From the NCBI GenBank assembly GCA_022360075.1, contig JAKSDN010001413.1, positions 1-9,019 of the forward strand: a DNA stretch of 9,019 nt, written 5' to 3'. Made by a program: the position numbers and the translations under genes. Under the pieces are notes generated by a model. The model had not been told where the DNA came from. It did not search any database and saw nothing but the letters and a program-made list of their open reading frames with translations. The stretch comes from Kiloniellales bacterium (GTDB lineage Bacteria; Pseudomonadota; Alphaproteobacteria; Kiloniellales; JAKSDN01). Position 1 is the first letter of the stretch; the number at the start of each line of letters is the position of its first letter. Positions 1 through 6,216 of the stretch are shown piece by piece.

Positions 1-462
1 GGCAACCACGCCGTAGGGCTCGGTGACGGTGAAGCCGAAACGACCTTCGGCGGTCGGCGCGACGTCGCCGCCGTGCTTATCGGCCAACTCTGCGAAGAAG
101 CGGATCGTCTTGGCCACGTAAGGGACGTCCCAGCCGGCCGCCTGGGCGATAGGTCGGGTCGAGCCGAGCGCCTCCAGCTGCGCCAGCTCGACGCAATGCG
201 TGTCGATCAGGTCAGCCCAGCGGAGCAAAACGGCTGCCCTGGACCGGGGCGCTTGTCTTGCCCAATCGCTGCCTTTTTGTGCGTCACGGGCGCTGCAAAC
301 CGCCCGATCGACCGTGGCGGCGTTTGCCAGCGGCAGCTCAGCATAGCGGGCGCCGTCGCTTGGCCGGCGTAGGATGATGGCCTCGCGCGTATCGGCCAAC
401 AGGGCGCCATCGACGAAATGACCGCTGGGAAGCTCTGGAGAAGCGGGGTCGAAATCGAGCAC
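1..462 (-). CDS. Aldehyde dehydrogenase family protein, N-terminal part (runs off the left edge)
   Basis: NAD(P)-dependent oxidation of an aldehyde to a carboxylic acid is the family role; the substrate is not evident. Reading leftwards from 462, 154 codons stay open to the window edge. The protein has the usual ALDH N-terminus: a short strand ending in GHFVDGALL (about residues 13-21), the helix segment WARQAPRSRAAVLLRWADLI (about 69-88), the ELAQLEALGSTRPIAQA segment that corresponds to E-x-x-D-x-G-K-P in relatives, then IRFFAELADKHGGDV and finally VTEPYGVVA, which normally leads into the TPWNFP motif. The cofactor-binding and catalytic Cys/Glu regions lie outside the window. No ATG is in frame; I chose the GTG at 462 because GAGGG sits 7 bases upstream and the N-terminal length then fits the family. 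Upstream TTG codons are possible alternatives. It is divergent from the acetyltransferase gene. The family is certain; the subfamily (betaine, GABA or other aldehyde) is not. Confidence 0.86.
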   Translation of the reverse strand, partial: MLDFDPASPELPSGHFVDGALLADTREAIILRRPSDGARYAELPLANAATVDRAVCSARDAQKGSDWARQAPRSRAAVLLRWADLIDTHCVELAQLEALGSTRPIAQAAGWDVPYVAKTIRFFAELADKHGGDVAPTAEGRFGFTVTEPYGVVA

Positions 463-469
463 GGCTTTG

Positions 470-474
470 CCCTC
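470..474 (-). promoter_or_regulatory. Ribosome binding site supporting the GTG start of the aldehyde dehydrogenase
   Basis: GAGGG on the minus strand lies 7 bases before the GTG at 462. It decides the start because the frame contains no ATG. Confidence 0.5.
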
Positions 475-531
475 AACGGATCGTGGATGTCTCGCCGGCG
501 GCTGGCGTGCCCCAGCGCGACGGCAACCGCC

Positions 532-548
532 ACGCTTGGTCCAAGCGT
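532..548. promoter_or_regulatory. Perfect 17-bp palindrome, candidate operator for the aldehyde dehydrogenase gene
   Basis: ACGCTTGGTCCAAGCGT is an exact inverted repeat with 8-base arms around a single central T. It lies 70-86 bases upstream of the aldehyde dehydrogenase GTG, in the divergent spacer. The form (odd-length, fully symmetric, non-coding) suits a dimeric repressor such as a LacI, TetR or GntR protein. No such regulator gene is in the visible left part, so the binding protein is unknown. Confidence 0.5.
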
Positions 549-577
549 TTCCGAACGAGCGCCAATTCAAACGCTCG
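544..577. repeat. Further inverted repeats next to the palindrome
   Basis: AGCGTTT (544-550) is repeated inverted as AAACGCT (569-575), and CGAGCG (556-561) as CGCTCG (572-577). The left arm overlaps the right half of the 17-bp palindrome, so the AAGCGT half-site appears again in inverted form about 25 bases away. This could be a second, weaker binding site or a hairpin in a leader transcript. Confidence 0.3.
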
Positions 578-633
578 GCGCAGTTGCCATGTTCCCGCTT
601 CAGCCTTTCTCTCGCCAATAGAGTCTAGCCTAC

Positions 634-653
634 ACCCAATAACCTTGGGTTAT
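634..653. promoter_or_regulatory. Overlapping inverted repeats in the divergent spacer, candidate operator
   Basis: ACCCAA-TAACC-TTGGGT (634-650) and ATAACC-TTG-GGTTAT (639-653) are two exact inverted repeats that overlap and share the TTGG core. They lie about 100 bases before the acetyltransferase start. No convincing -35/-10 pair can be set around them by eye. Confidence 0.3.
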
Positions 654-736
654 GCCGGCCTGCGATCTGTTCCGTTGAGTTCGGAGTCCTCGAAACGTAC
701 CGTCCGCGCAAATGGCTTGAGCCCGCCCACTTGTTC

Positions 737-742
737 GAAGGA
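737..742 (+). promoter_or_regulatory. Ribosome binding site supporting the TTG start of the acetyltransferase
   Basis: GAAGGA lies 8 bases before the TTG at 751. The alternative ATG at 781 has no comparable site, so the TTG is preferred. Confidence 0.6.
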
Positions 743-750
743 TCGCTCCC

Positions 751-1602
751 TTGTCCGCTAAAGGCATTTCGATCGTGCCGATGGAGTGCGCGCATCTCGC
801 TGAGGCGCATGCGTTGTCGGTTGCCGTCAAATGGCCGCATCGGCTTGAAGACTGGACCTTTTTGCTTTCGCTTGGGCGTGGCGCGGTGGCACTCGACGGG
901 GATCGCGTGATCGGAACCATCATGTGGTGGCCCTGCGGCGATGATCGCGCAACCCTTGGCATGATCATCGTGAAACCCGAACGGCAGGGGCAGGGACTTG
1001 GCCGGCGCCTGATGGCGGGAGCGCTGGCGGAGATCGGCCCGAGGCGTATCTTGCTCAATGCCACCAAGGAAGGCATGCCGCTATACGGCAAGATGGGCTT
1101 CGAGGAGATCGATCTCGTCCAGCAGCATCAGGGCGTACCGAGGCTGCCAAGTGAGGGCAGGGTCATTGCCGAAATTCCGATTCGGCTGGCGCAGCCTGGC
1201 GATCTCGATGGCATCATTGCGCTGGATGCGCGCGAGGCAGGCACCTTGCGCGAGGCGATGCTGGCTGCGCTTATGCAGGTTGGAAGTGGGTTGTTGGCGC
1301 AACGCGACGGACCGCTGTTAGGCTATGCGGTCTGCCGTGAATTTGGGCGCGGCCATGTCATCGGTCCGGTGATTGCGGCGGACGACGTGATCGCCCGTGC
1401 GCTGATCCGCGCTTCGATCGAAAGGCTTGGCGATAGCTTCGTTCGCGTCGACGTGCGCACCTCCTCCGGCCTGGGCGATTGGCTGATCTCGCGCGGCCTG
1501 CAAAAGGTCGACGACGTCTTCACGATGGCGCGCGGTGCGAGCCATGATCAGCGGACTCAATCACCCCAGCTCTTCGCCCTTGCCAGCCAGGCGCTAGGTT
1601 GA
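751..1602 (+). CDS. GNAT family N-acetyltransferase with two GNAT-like domains
   Basis: A likely cytoplasmic acetyl-CoA-dependent N-acetyltransferase; the acceptor is unknown. The first domain (about residues 6-140) carries the acetyl-CoA pyrophosphate-binding motif A, seen as VKPERQGQGLGRRL at 74-87 (Q/R-x-x-G-x-G/A type), followed by NATKEGMPLYGKMGF, the usual 'Y-x-K-x-G-F' end of a GNAT fold. The second half (about 147-265) has the pattern IRLAQPGDLDGIIALD, then GYAVCREFGRGHVIGPVIA and a DDVIARALI helix, resembling the C-terminal Acetyltransf_18/YitH-like domain often fused to GNAT proteins in bacteria. At 283 aa it has the normal length for this two-domain architecture. The TTG start is chosen for its GAAGGA site. 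It ends convergently with the methyltransferase gene, 59 bases away, and appears to be a single-gene transcript. The family is secure; its role is not. Confidence 0.88.
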   Translation: MSAKGISIVPMECAHLAEAHALSVAVKWPHRLEDWTFLLSLGRGAVALDGDRVIGTIMWWPCGDDRATLGMIIVKPERQGQGLGRRLMAGALAEIGPRRILLNATKEGMPLYGKMGFEEIDLVQQHQGVPRLPSEGRVIAEIPIRLAQPGDLDGIIALDAREAGTLREAMLAALMQVGSGLLAQRDGPLLGYAVCREFGRGHVIGPVIAADDVIARALIRASIERLGDSFVRVDVRTSSGLGDWLISRGLQKVDDVFTMARGASHDQRTQSPQLFALASQALG

Positions 1603-1661
1603 CAGACACGAACCAGCTCAACTCGGGAGAAGTTTGGCGTTCGAAGCGCAGGGCTGTGGAC

Positions 1662-2324
1662 TCAGCTTCGGCGCTCTGCGGCAAAGTGCCAATGGCGGTA
1701 GTCCGGCCTGTCCTCGACCCGACGGTCTTCGAGGTAGAGCCATTCGAAATCGCCGAGGAAGGCGTTCAGGTCCCGGCCGTCGCAGAAGTAGTGCGGATGC
1801 TGGTGGTCGGCGTCGCCGTCCTGCCAGACGTAGGTATTCGGCGAGACCTCGATGCCGGTCGACCGTGCCGCGCTTCGCCGCGACAGCAGGGTCGCTTGCA
1901 GCACGCCGCCAATCCGCAGCACCCGCCGGACCTCGGCGAGCGAGGCGCGCACGCCATCGCCGTCGCCGTGGTGGATCACGTTGAAGGCGACGACATAGTC
2001 GAAGCTCGCGTCGTCGAACGGCAAATTGTCCGCGGCCGCCTCCTTGATCGTGACCGTCAGCCCCGCCGCGCTGGCGGCCCGTTCGAGCTCATCGAGGCCG
2101 GCGCGCGCCGGATCGGTTGCCGAGGTTTCGAAGCCGATCCGAGCGAGCTCCAGCGCGTGCCGCCCGACCCCGCACCCCAGGTCCAGGGCTTGGCGCGCCG
2201 CGTGTCGCGCGAAACGTTCTCGCGCCAGGGTGGCGACCTCCTTCTCCGGGGTGAGCCAGGCCTTGCGCCCTTCGGGCGTTGACCAGATCTCGTTCCAGGC
2301 TGAGGCCGCCGTGCTGTTCACCAT
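1662..2324 (-). CDS. Class I SAM-dependent methyltransferase (Methyltransf_11/25 type)
   Basis: It transfers a methyl group from S-adenosylmethionine to an unknown, probably small, acceptor in the cytoplasm. Motif I is LDLGCGVG at residues 47-54, the acidic residue ending strand 2 is D71 in ATDPA, and the LPFDDASFDYVVAFNVIHH stretch at 101-119 is the usual motif II/post-motif region with the H-H pair after strand 4. RRVLRIGGVL follows as the typical motif III segment. The length (220 aa) fits a single-domain enzyme. The start is the ATG at 2324, with GAAGGA 8 bases upstream; a TTG 45 bases earlier has no such support. It follows the first solute-binding protein gene on the same strand after 52 bases, so the two are probably co-transcribed. 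This suggests modification of the imported compound or of a product, but that is inference. UbiE/TehB-like enzymes are the nearest general comparison; no specific substrate motif is recognised. Confidence 0.85.
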   Translation of the reverse strand: MVNSTAASAWNEIWSTPEGRKAWLTPEKEVATLARERFARHAARQALDLGCGVGRHALELARIGFETSATDPARAGLDELERAASAAGLTVTIKEAAADNLPFDDASFDYVVAFNVIHHGDGDGVRASLAEVRRVLRIGGVLQATLLSRRSAARSTGIEVSPNTYVWQDGDADHQHPHYFCDGRDLNAFLGDFEWLYLEDRRVEDRPDYRHWHFAAERRS

Positions 2325-2332
2325 GCTTTGGT

Positions 2333-2338
2333 TCCTTC
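2333..2338 (-). promoter_or_regulatory. Ribosome binding site of the methyltransferase
   Basis: GAAGGA on the minus strand lies 8 bases before the ATG at 2324 and separates it from the longer TTG-started alternative. Confidence 0.6.
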
Positions 2339-2376
2339 GGTCTGAGAGGCGGTTTGACGAGCGAGGCAATGCAAGA

Positions 2377-3642
2377 TCAAGCCGGCAGAAGCGCGATGAC
2401 GTCCCGGCGCATATCGGCCATCACCTCCTTGGGCGAGCGGCGCAGCGTGATGACGCTGCGGAGATGCTCGAAGATCACCTCGGCGATCTTGATCGCGTTC
2501 GGGCCGGGGAACGTGAACCAGCCGGTCATGACGGGTAGCTGATCGAGACCGGCTTTCGCTTGCGGGTTCCGGGCGTAGAAGTCGGCGAGGCGGTCGACCG
2601 CCAGCGCGTTGCCCGGAACCGCGCCCGTCCGCTCGACGACGATGGCCTGTCCGACCGGACCCGTGGCGAACTTCATGAACGCCCAGGCAGCCTCCTGCAC
2701 GTCAGGATCGTCGGCCGTGAGGCTCAGGAACCCGCCGCCGACCGGCACACGGCTTTCCGGGGAGGGCGCGGGCAGCCGGGTGGCGCCGAGCCGGAAGCGG
2801 TCGCCGATCGCTCTTCGATAGTTCCCCAGCCGACGGGAGGAGGTGAAGAACATGCCGACGCTGCCGGAGATGAACATCTGGTCGGCCTGCTTCCGGGTCA
2901 TGTCGATTTGCCCCGCTTCGCCGAAGCCCTGGACGATCCGCAGGGCCTCGTGTCCCATGGGCCCGTCGAAGGCGACATTCTTCTCGCCGTCGGACATCAT
3001 GCGCCCGCCCAGCGAGAAGAGCAGGGCCTGGAACATCCAGTTCCCGTCCGCCGTGTAGTCGAAGAAGGAGCCCATTCTGCCGTCGCCCAGGGCGGTGACT
3101 TTTTCGGCGGCGGCGACGACGTTGTCCCAGCTCTTGCCGAGCGCCGCGATGTCGACGCCGGCCTGTCCGAGCAGGTCTTCGTTGTAGAAGATCACCGGGT
3201 TGGAGATGGCCAGCGGCAGTCCCCATTGCTGTCCCCCGTGCTCGGCCATGCTCATGAGCGCATCCGTGTAGCCGAGCGTCTCCCAGTTCTTTTCGGCGGC
3301 GATCAGCGGCCCGAGCGGTCGCGCGGCTTTACGTTCGGCCACGAGCCGGACCCGGTTGTAGGACTGCACGGCGAGCTCGGGCGCCCGGCCCGTTTGCAGA
3401 TCCAGCATGGTGCGTTGGAACTGCTCATCCCAGTCCTGGGCCGGCGCTTGGGTCTCGATTTGGATGCCGGGCTGCCGCTCGTTGAAAGCGTCGATGATCG
3501 CCTGGACGGTGGCCGGGAAGTCGCCCCCGCCCCGGAATGACAGCCGGATGTCGGCCGTGGGTCCAGCCTGCGCGGGTCCGACTCCGCTGATCAAGGCCGC
3601 CGCTGTGGCGGCAGACGAAGCCAAGAAAGTTCGACGCTCCAT
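2377..3642 (-). CDS. Family 1 (UgpB-like) extracellular solute-binding protein with Tat-like signal
   Basis: Periplasmic binding component of an ABC importer of the carbohydrate/glycerol-phosphate type (COG1653-like). Residues 1-26 form a signal peptide with ERRTFLA, close to the twin-arginine consensus, an alanine-rich core and a likely cut after AQA. The mature part opens with a beta strand (DIRLSF) and the typical IIDAFNERQPGIQIE segment. Later landmarks include AEHGGQQWGLPLAIS, the hinge-like AWAFMKFATGPVGQ and the C-terminal QLPVMTGWF stretch followed by IKIAEVI. At 421 aa it has the family's usual length. The ATG at 3642 is chosen because AGGAGG (3648-3653) lies 5 bases upstream. It is paralogous to the protein at 4886-6154; AEHGG, LP-AIS, KFATGPVGQ and QLPV-TGW are shared. 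No permease or ATPase gene is nearby. The ligand is unknown; the UgpB resemblance makes a sugar, polyol or phosphodiester plausible. Confidence 0.9.
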   Translation of the reverse strand: MERRTFLASSAATAAALISGVGPAQAGPTADIRLSFRGGGDFPATVQAIIDAFNERQPGIQIETQAPAQDWDEQFQRTMLDLQTGRAPELAVQSYNRVRLVAERKAARPLGPLIAAEKNWETLGYTDALMSMAEHGGQQWGLPLAISNPVIFYNEDLLGQAGVDIAALGKSWDNVVAAAEKVTALGDGRMGSFFDYTADGNWMFQALLFSLGGRMMSDGEKNVAFDGPMGHEALRIVQGFGEAGQIDMTRKQADQMFISGSVGMFFTSSRRLGNYRRAIGDRFRLGATRLPAPSPESRVPVGGGFLSLTADDPDVQEAAWAFMKFATGPVGQAIVVERTGAVPGNALAVDRLADFYARNPQAKAGLDQLPVMTGWFTFPGPNAIKIAEVIFEHLRSVITLRRSPKEVMADMRRDVIALLPA

Positions 3643-3734
3643 TGGTTCCTCCTGAAGCAAGACCGGCGATTTGGCGAGCGGTCCAGTCCAGTTGTCGTCC
3701 CGCGGCGCCAGCGGCCCCTGCGTACCAGAACATC

Positions 3735-3785
3735 ATTTCAAATTTTTGACATATATATGGAATATCATTCCGGACAGCGATCCGG
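3735..3785. promoter_or_regulatory. Divergent control region with four abutting palindromes
   Basis: This A+T-rich island separates the two divergent transcription units. It holds TCAAA-TT-TTTGA (3738-3749, with matching AT/AT flanks at 3735-3752), the perfect palindrome CATATATATG (3750-3759), GGAAT-ATC-ATTCC (3759-3771) and CCGGA-CAGCGA-TCCGG (3770-3785). A TTGACA hexamer at 3746-3751 could be a rightward -35 element, but no good -10 box stands at 16-18 bases. RpiR-type IolR of Sinorhizobium is known to use GGAA-N6-TTCC; here the spacer is N5, so the likeness is only suggestive. A binding protein encoded at the right end of the window is the obvious candidate. Confidence 0.5.
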
Positions 3786-3815
3786 CGTTTGAGCGACATC
3801 GGGCGCATAAGCGAA

Positions 3816-3820
3816 AGGGG
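3816..3820 (+). promoter_or_regulatory. Ribosome binding site supporting the TTG start of the phosphoesterase
   Basis: AGGGG (inside GAAAGGGG) lies 7 bases before the TTG at 3828. The longer frame from a TTG at 3789 has no such site. Confidence 0.5.
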
Positions 3821-3827
3821 CCCTGAG

Positions 3828-4751
3828 TTGAAGCTGATCCACCTCACCGACCTCCACTTCACGCCGCCTGGCATCGATCATCTCGGCTGTCAGCCCCGCC
3901 GGCGCCTGGAACAGGCGATCGAGAGCATCAACGCCGACCACGACGATGCGGCCTGGGTCGTGATCACCGGCGACCTCGCGGCTTTGGGACAAAGCGCCGC
4001 TTACGAAGAGCTCAAGGCCTGTTTGGGAGACCTGCGCGTTCCTTACCGCCTTTGCCTCGGCAACGGCGACCACCGTGCAAGGTTCCGCGCGGTGTTTCGC
4101 GATGCCGAGGTCGACGAGAACGGCTTCGTGCAGTCAGTCGTCGAGACCCGGGCGGGGCGCCTGTTGCTGCTGGACACGCTGGAACAGGGCGTGCACTGGG
4201 GCGAGCTGTGCGAGCGCCGCTTGGCCTGGCTGGCCCGCCAGCTCGAGCAAGGCGGCGACGCGCCGGTGTTCCTCTTCATGCATCACCCCCCATTCCCCAT
4301 CGGGATCAAACTGATCGACAGCTTGGCCCTGAAGAACGCGGACAGGTTCGCGGCGCTGCTGGACGAAAAGAACATCCGACATATGTTTCTCGGCCATGCT
4401 CACCGCCCGGCCTCGGGCTCTTGGCGGGGCATACCCTTCACGATCCTGCGCAGCACTGTGTCGCAGTTCGCCTTGCGCCTCGGCAGCGAGCCTCCCTTGC
4501 GATGCTACGAGGCACCGTTCTACGCCGTGGTCCTGATCGATGACGGACAGGTGGTCGTCCACTTTCACGACTACAGCTATGACGGTCCGACTTTTCCATA
4601 CAAGCCTGTGCCGAACGTCGTCGTCGACGATGAGACACGCGCGTCAGACTTCCAGCGGAGCATCGTCTCGGCCGCGTTGCGGCCGGATCGTGAGGCCCGC
4701 GAGAAAGATTCCGATGTGGAACAGAATTTCGGACCAGTTTCGAAAAACTGA
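3828..4751 (+). CDS. Calcineurin-like metallophosphoesterase, GpdQ/CpdA type
   Basis: A predicted dinuclear-metal hydrolase of phosphodiesters, probably cytoplasmic since no signal peptide is seen. With the TTG at 3828 as start, the metal-binding motifs fall at nearly the same positions as in glycerophosphodiesterase GpdQ: D8-L-H10, ITGDLA with D49, G78-N79, MHHPPFPIG with H152/H153, and LGHAH with H190 and H192. The usual GNHD motif is altered to G78-N-G-D-H82, so the second-sphere histidine after Asn is a glycine here, with a histidine two residues on. The length is 307 aa against about 275 in GpdQ; the extra part is a C-terminal tail from about residue 260. The gene opens the rightward unit and is followed, after 134 bases, by the second binding-protein gene. 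Glycerophosphodiesters, cAMP or another diester are all possible substrates. A start at TTG 3789 would add 13 residues. Confidence 0.86.
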   Translation: MKLIHLTDLHFTPPGIDHLGCQPRRRLEQAIESINADHDDAAWVVITGDLAALGQSAAYEELKACLGDLRVPYRLCLGNGDHRARFRAVFRDAEVDENGFVQSVVETRAGRLLLLDTLEQGVHWGELCERRLAWLARQLEQGGDAPVFLFMHHPPFPIGIKLIDSLALKNADRFAALLDEKNIRHMFLGHAHRPASGSWRGIPFTILRSTVSQFALRLGSEPPLRCYEAPFYAVVLIDDGQVVVHFHDYSYDGPTFPYKPVPNVVVDDETRASDFQRSIVSAALRPDREAREKDSDVEQNFGPVSKN

Positions 4752-4789
4752 AACACTGTTCTGCTATCAGCCCGGCTTCGAAACAATGA
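4735..4789 (+). promoter_or_regulatory. Candidate operator: palindrome and direct repeats before the second binding-protein gene
   Basis: CAGTTT-CGAA-AAACTG (4735-4750) is an exact inverted repeat overlapping the stop of the phosphoesterase gene; GTTTC/GAAAC (4737-4741 and 4750-4754) is an alternative pairing. A 12-base element of form TCRAAANNNTGA occurs at 4740-4751 and again, 38 bases on, at 4778-4789. The same form occurs on the minus strand at 3738-3749 in the divergent control region. This suggests that the second binding-protein gene has its own regulated promoter. No U-run follows, so a terminator is unlikely. Confidence 0.4.
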
Positions 4790-4885
4790 CGTCCGCCTGA
4801 CGAGAGGGGCGGGCGCGAGCCAACGACTGTGCGCGGATGTGATGGCACGACGCGCAGGAATCGGCGCAGTTACCAGGAGGTCGAC

Positions 4886-6154
4886 ATGCGAAAACCAGCC
4901 GCCCCTTTTGCCCTGCTGCTCGGGATGAGTCTCTTAGCCGGCACGGCGGACGCTCAGACCAAACTCGATGTCCTCTACGCATTTCCCAACAACTACAGAG
5001 AGGTGCAGGAGGAGATCGCGACGCGTTTCGAAGCCGAGCATCCGGGCATCGAGATCGATTACCGGAACCCGGCGCCCAACTACGACGACGCATCCGCGCA
5101 GGTCTTGAGAGACGTTCTCGTTGACAAGGCGCCCGACGTGTTCTTCACGGGCGGGAACTACATGCGCGTTCTTGCCAACCGTGACCTGACGGTGCCGCTC
5201 GACAAGTTTGTCGCCTCGCGCGGCGAATGGGAGAAGCTCGGCTATCTCGATTCGACGCTGTCCCTGGCAGAGCACGGTGGGGCCGTCCATGGCCTGCCGT
5301 TTGCGATCTCTCTTCCGGTTCTCTACGTCAACGCCGATCTCGTCGAGGCAGCCGGCGCCTCCGTCTCAGGTCTGCCGGGGAATTGGAAGGACATGGCGCG
5401 TCTCGGCCGCGAGATCGCCGCGCAAGGCAACGATATCGTCGGCTTCTATCACGACTATGGCGGTGCCGGGAACTTCAACTTTCAGGTGATGGTCAACAGC
5501 GCCGGCGGCGTCATGGGCGGCGCGGATGGCTGCAGCGTTTCGTTCGACGAACCGGCGGGGCTGTCGGCGCTCGAGACCTTCGAAATGCTGCACGAGGAAG
5601 GCATGCCGGACCTTTCTCAAAATCAGATCCGTTCGGCTTTCGCGGCCGGTAAGGTGGGGATCTGGATGAGCTCCACATCGAAGATCGCGCAAATGGAGAA
5701 GGCCTCGGCGGGGAAGTTCGGCTTTCGGGTCTTGCCCTATCCCCTGGCCTCTGAGCGCGGCCGCCTTCCGGCAGGCGGGGCGATCGCCGTCATGCTGACC
5801 AAAGACCCTGTCAAGCAGGCCGCCGCCTGGGAGTTCATCAAGTTCGCGACGGGCCCGGTCGGGCAGACCCTGGTCGCGACCTACACCGGCTACATGCCCT
5901 CGAACCAGCAGGCGATCAATGCGCCTGATCTTTTGGGCCGCTTCTACGAGGAGAATCCGAACAAGCTGGTCGGGGTCGAGCAGCTTCCGGTGCTGACCGG
6001 CTGGTACAACTGGGCGGGCGGGAACAGCGTGAAGATCGTCGATGTGATCCAGGATCACGTGGACGGCGTGGTGTTCGGCAAGCGCAGCGCCGCGGAGACG
6101 ATGCCGGCGATGACGAGGGATGTCGAGGCATTGCTGGCCGACGCCTGCGGATAA
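4886..6154 (+). CDS. Family 1 (UgpB-like) extracellular solute-binding protein with Sec signal
   Basis: A second periplasmic ABC-importer binding protein, paralogous to the one encoded at 2377-3642. Residues 1-23 form a Sec-type signal peptide: MRKP, a hydrophobic core FALLLGMSLLAG and a likely cut after ADA; no twin-arginine is present. Mature landmarks are FEAEHPGIEIDYRNPAP, LAEHGGAVHGLPFAIS, the KFATGPVGQ segment, and QLPVLTGWYNW followed by VKIVDVI near the C-terminus. The length (422 aa) is normal. The ATG at 4886 is chosen for AGGAGG (4875-4880) five bases upstream; the open frame extends 57 bases further without a comparable site. It lies between the phosphoesterase and the deacetylase pair on the same strand. 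Two related binding proteins in one locus may serve one permease with two ligands, or one may be a sensor. The ligand is not identified. Confidence 0.91.
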   Translation: MRKPAAPFALLLGMSLLAGTADAQTKLDVLYAFPNNYREVQEEIATRFEAEHPGIEIDYRNPAPNYDDASAQVLRDVLVDKAPDVFFTGGNYMRVLANRDLTVPLDKFVASRGEWEKLGYLDSTLSLAEHGGAVHGLPFAISLPVLYVNADLVEAAGASVSGLPGNWKDMARLGREIAAQGNDIVGFYHDYGGAGNFNFQVMVNSAGGVMGGADGCSVSFDEPAGLSALETFEMLHEEGMPDLSQNQIRSAFAAGKVGIWMSSTSKIAQMEKASAGKFGFRVLPYPLASERGRLPAGGAIAVMLTKDPVKQAAAWEFIKFATGPVGQTLVATYTGYMPSNQQAINAPDLLGRFYEENPNKLVGVEQLPVLTGWYNWAGGNSVKIVDVIQDHVDGVVFGKRSAAETMPAMTRDVEALLADACG

Positions 6155-6182
6155 GCGCTGTGCTCGCTGATCGGGCAGCGTC

Positions 6183-6192
6183 ACACCGGTGT
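6183..6192. promoter_or_regulatory. Perfect 10-bp palindrome in the spacer before the deacetylase genes
   Basis: ACACCGGTGT lies 29 bases after the stop of the second binding-protein gene. It may be a regulator site for the deacetylase pair or chance; no promoter hexamers are evident beside it. Confidence 0.2.
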
Positions 6193-6216
6193 CCCGGCTC
6201 GACCTCGGGCGTATGG

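Noticed and set aside
207..533. Minus-strand frame of 108 codons overlapping the aldehyde dehydrogenase start
   Set aside because: It is in a different frame from the aldehyde dehydrogenase, whose N-terminal family motifs are convincing over the same bases.
1642..1670. Hairpin CGAAGC/GCTTCG between the convergent acetyltransferase and methyltransferase genes as a bidirectional terminator
   Set aside because: The arms are 6 bp with a 17-base loop, one arm lies inside the methyltransferase coding end, and no T-run follows on either strand.
2560..3540. Long plus-strand open frame opposite the first binding-protein gene
   Set aside because: It is an antisense shadow of a well-supported coding sequence, with arginine/glycine/histidine-rich composition and no recognisable domain.
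3746..3774. Rightward sigma-70 promoter based on TTGACA
   Set aside because: The -35 hexamer is perfect, but the bases 17 downstream (TCCGGA) do not resemble a -10 box; I kept the region only as a control region.
3789..3827. Longer phosphoesterase starting at TTG 3789
   Set aside because: It lacks a ribosome site and would place 13 residues ahead of the KLIHLTDLH strand that normally begins these proteins; the TTG at 3828 fits better.
4735..4754. Intrinsic terminator at the end of the phosphoesterase gene
   Set aside because: The stem is A+T-rich, overlaps the stop codon and is not followed by a T-run.
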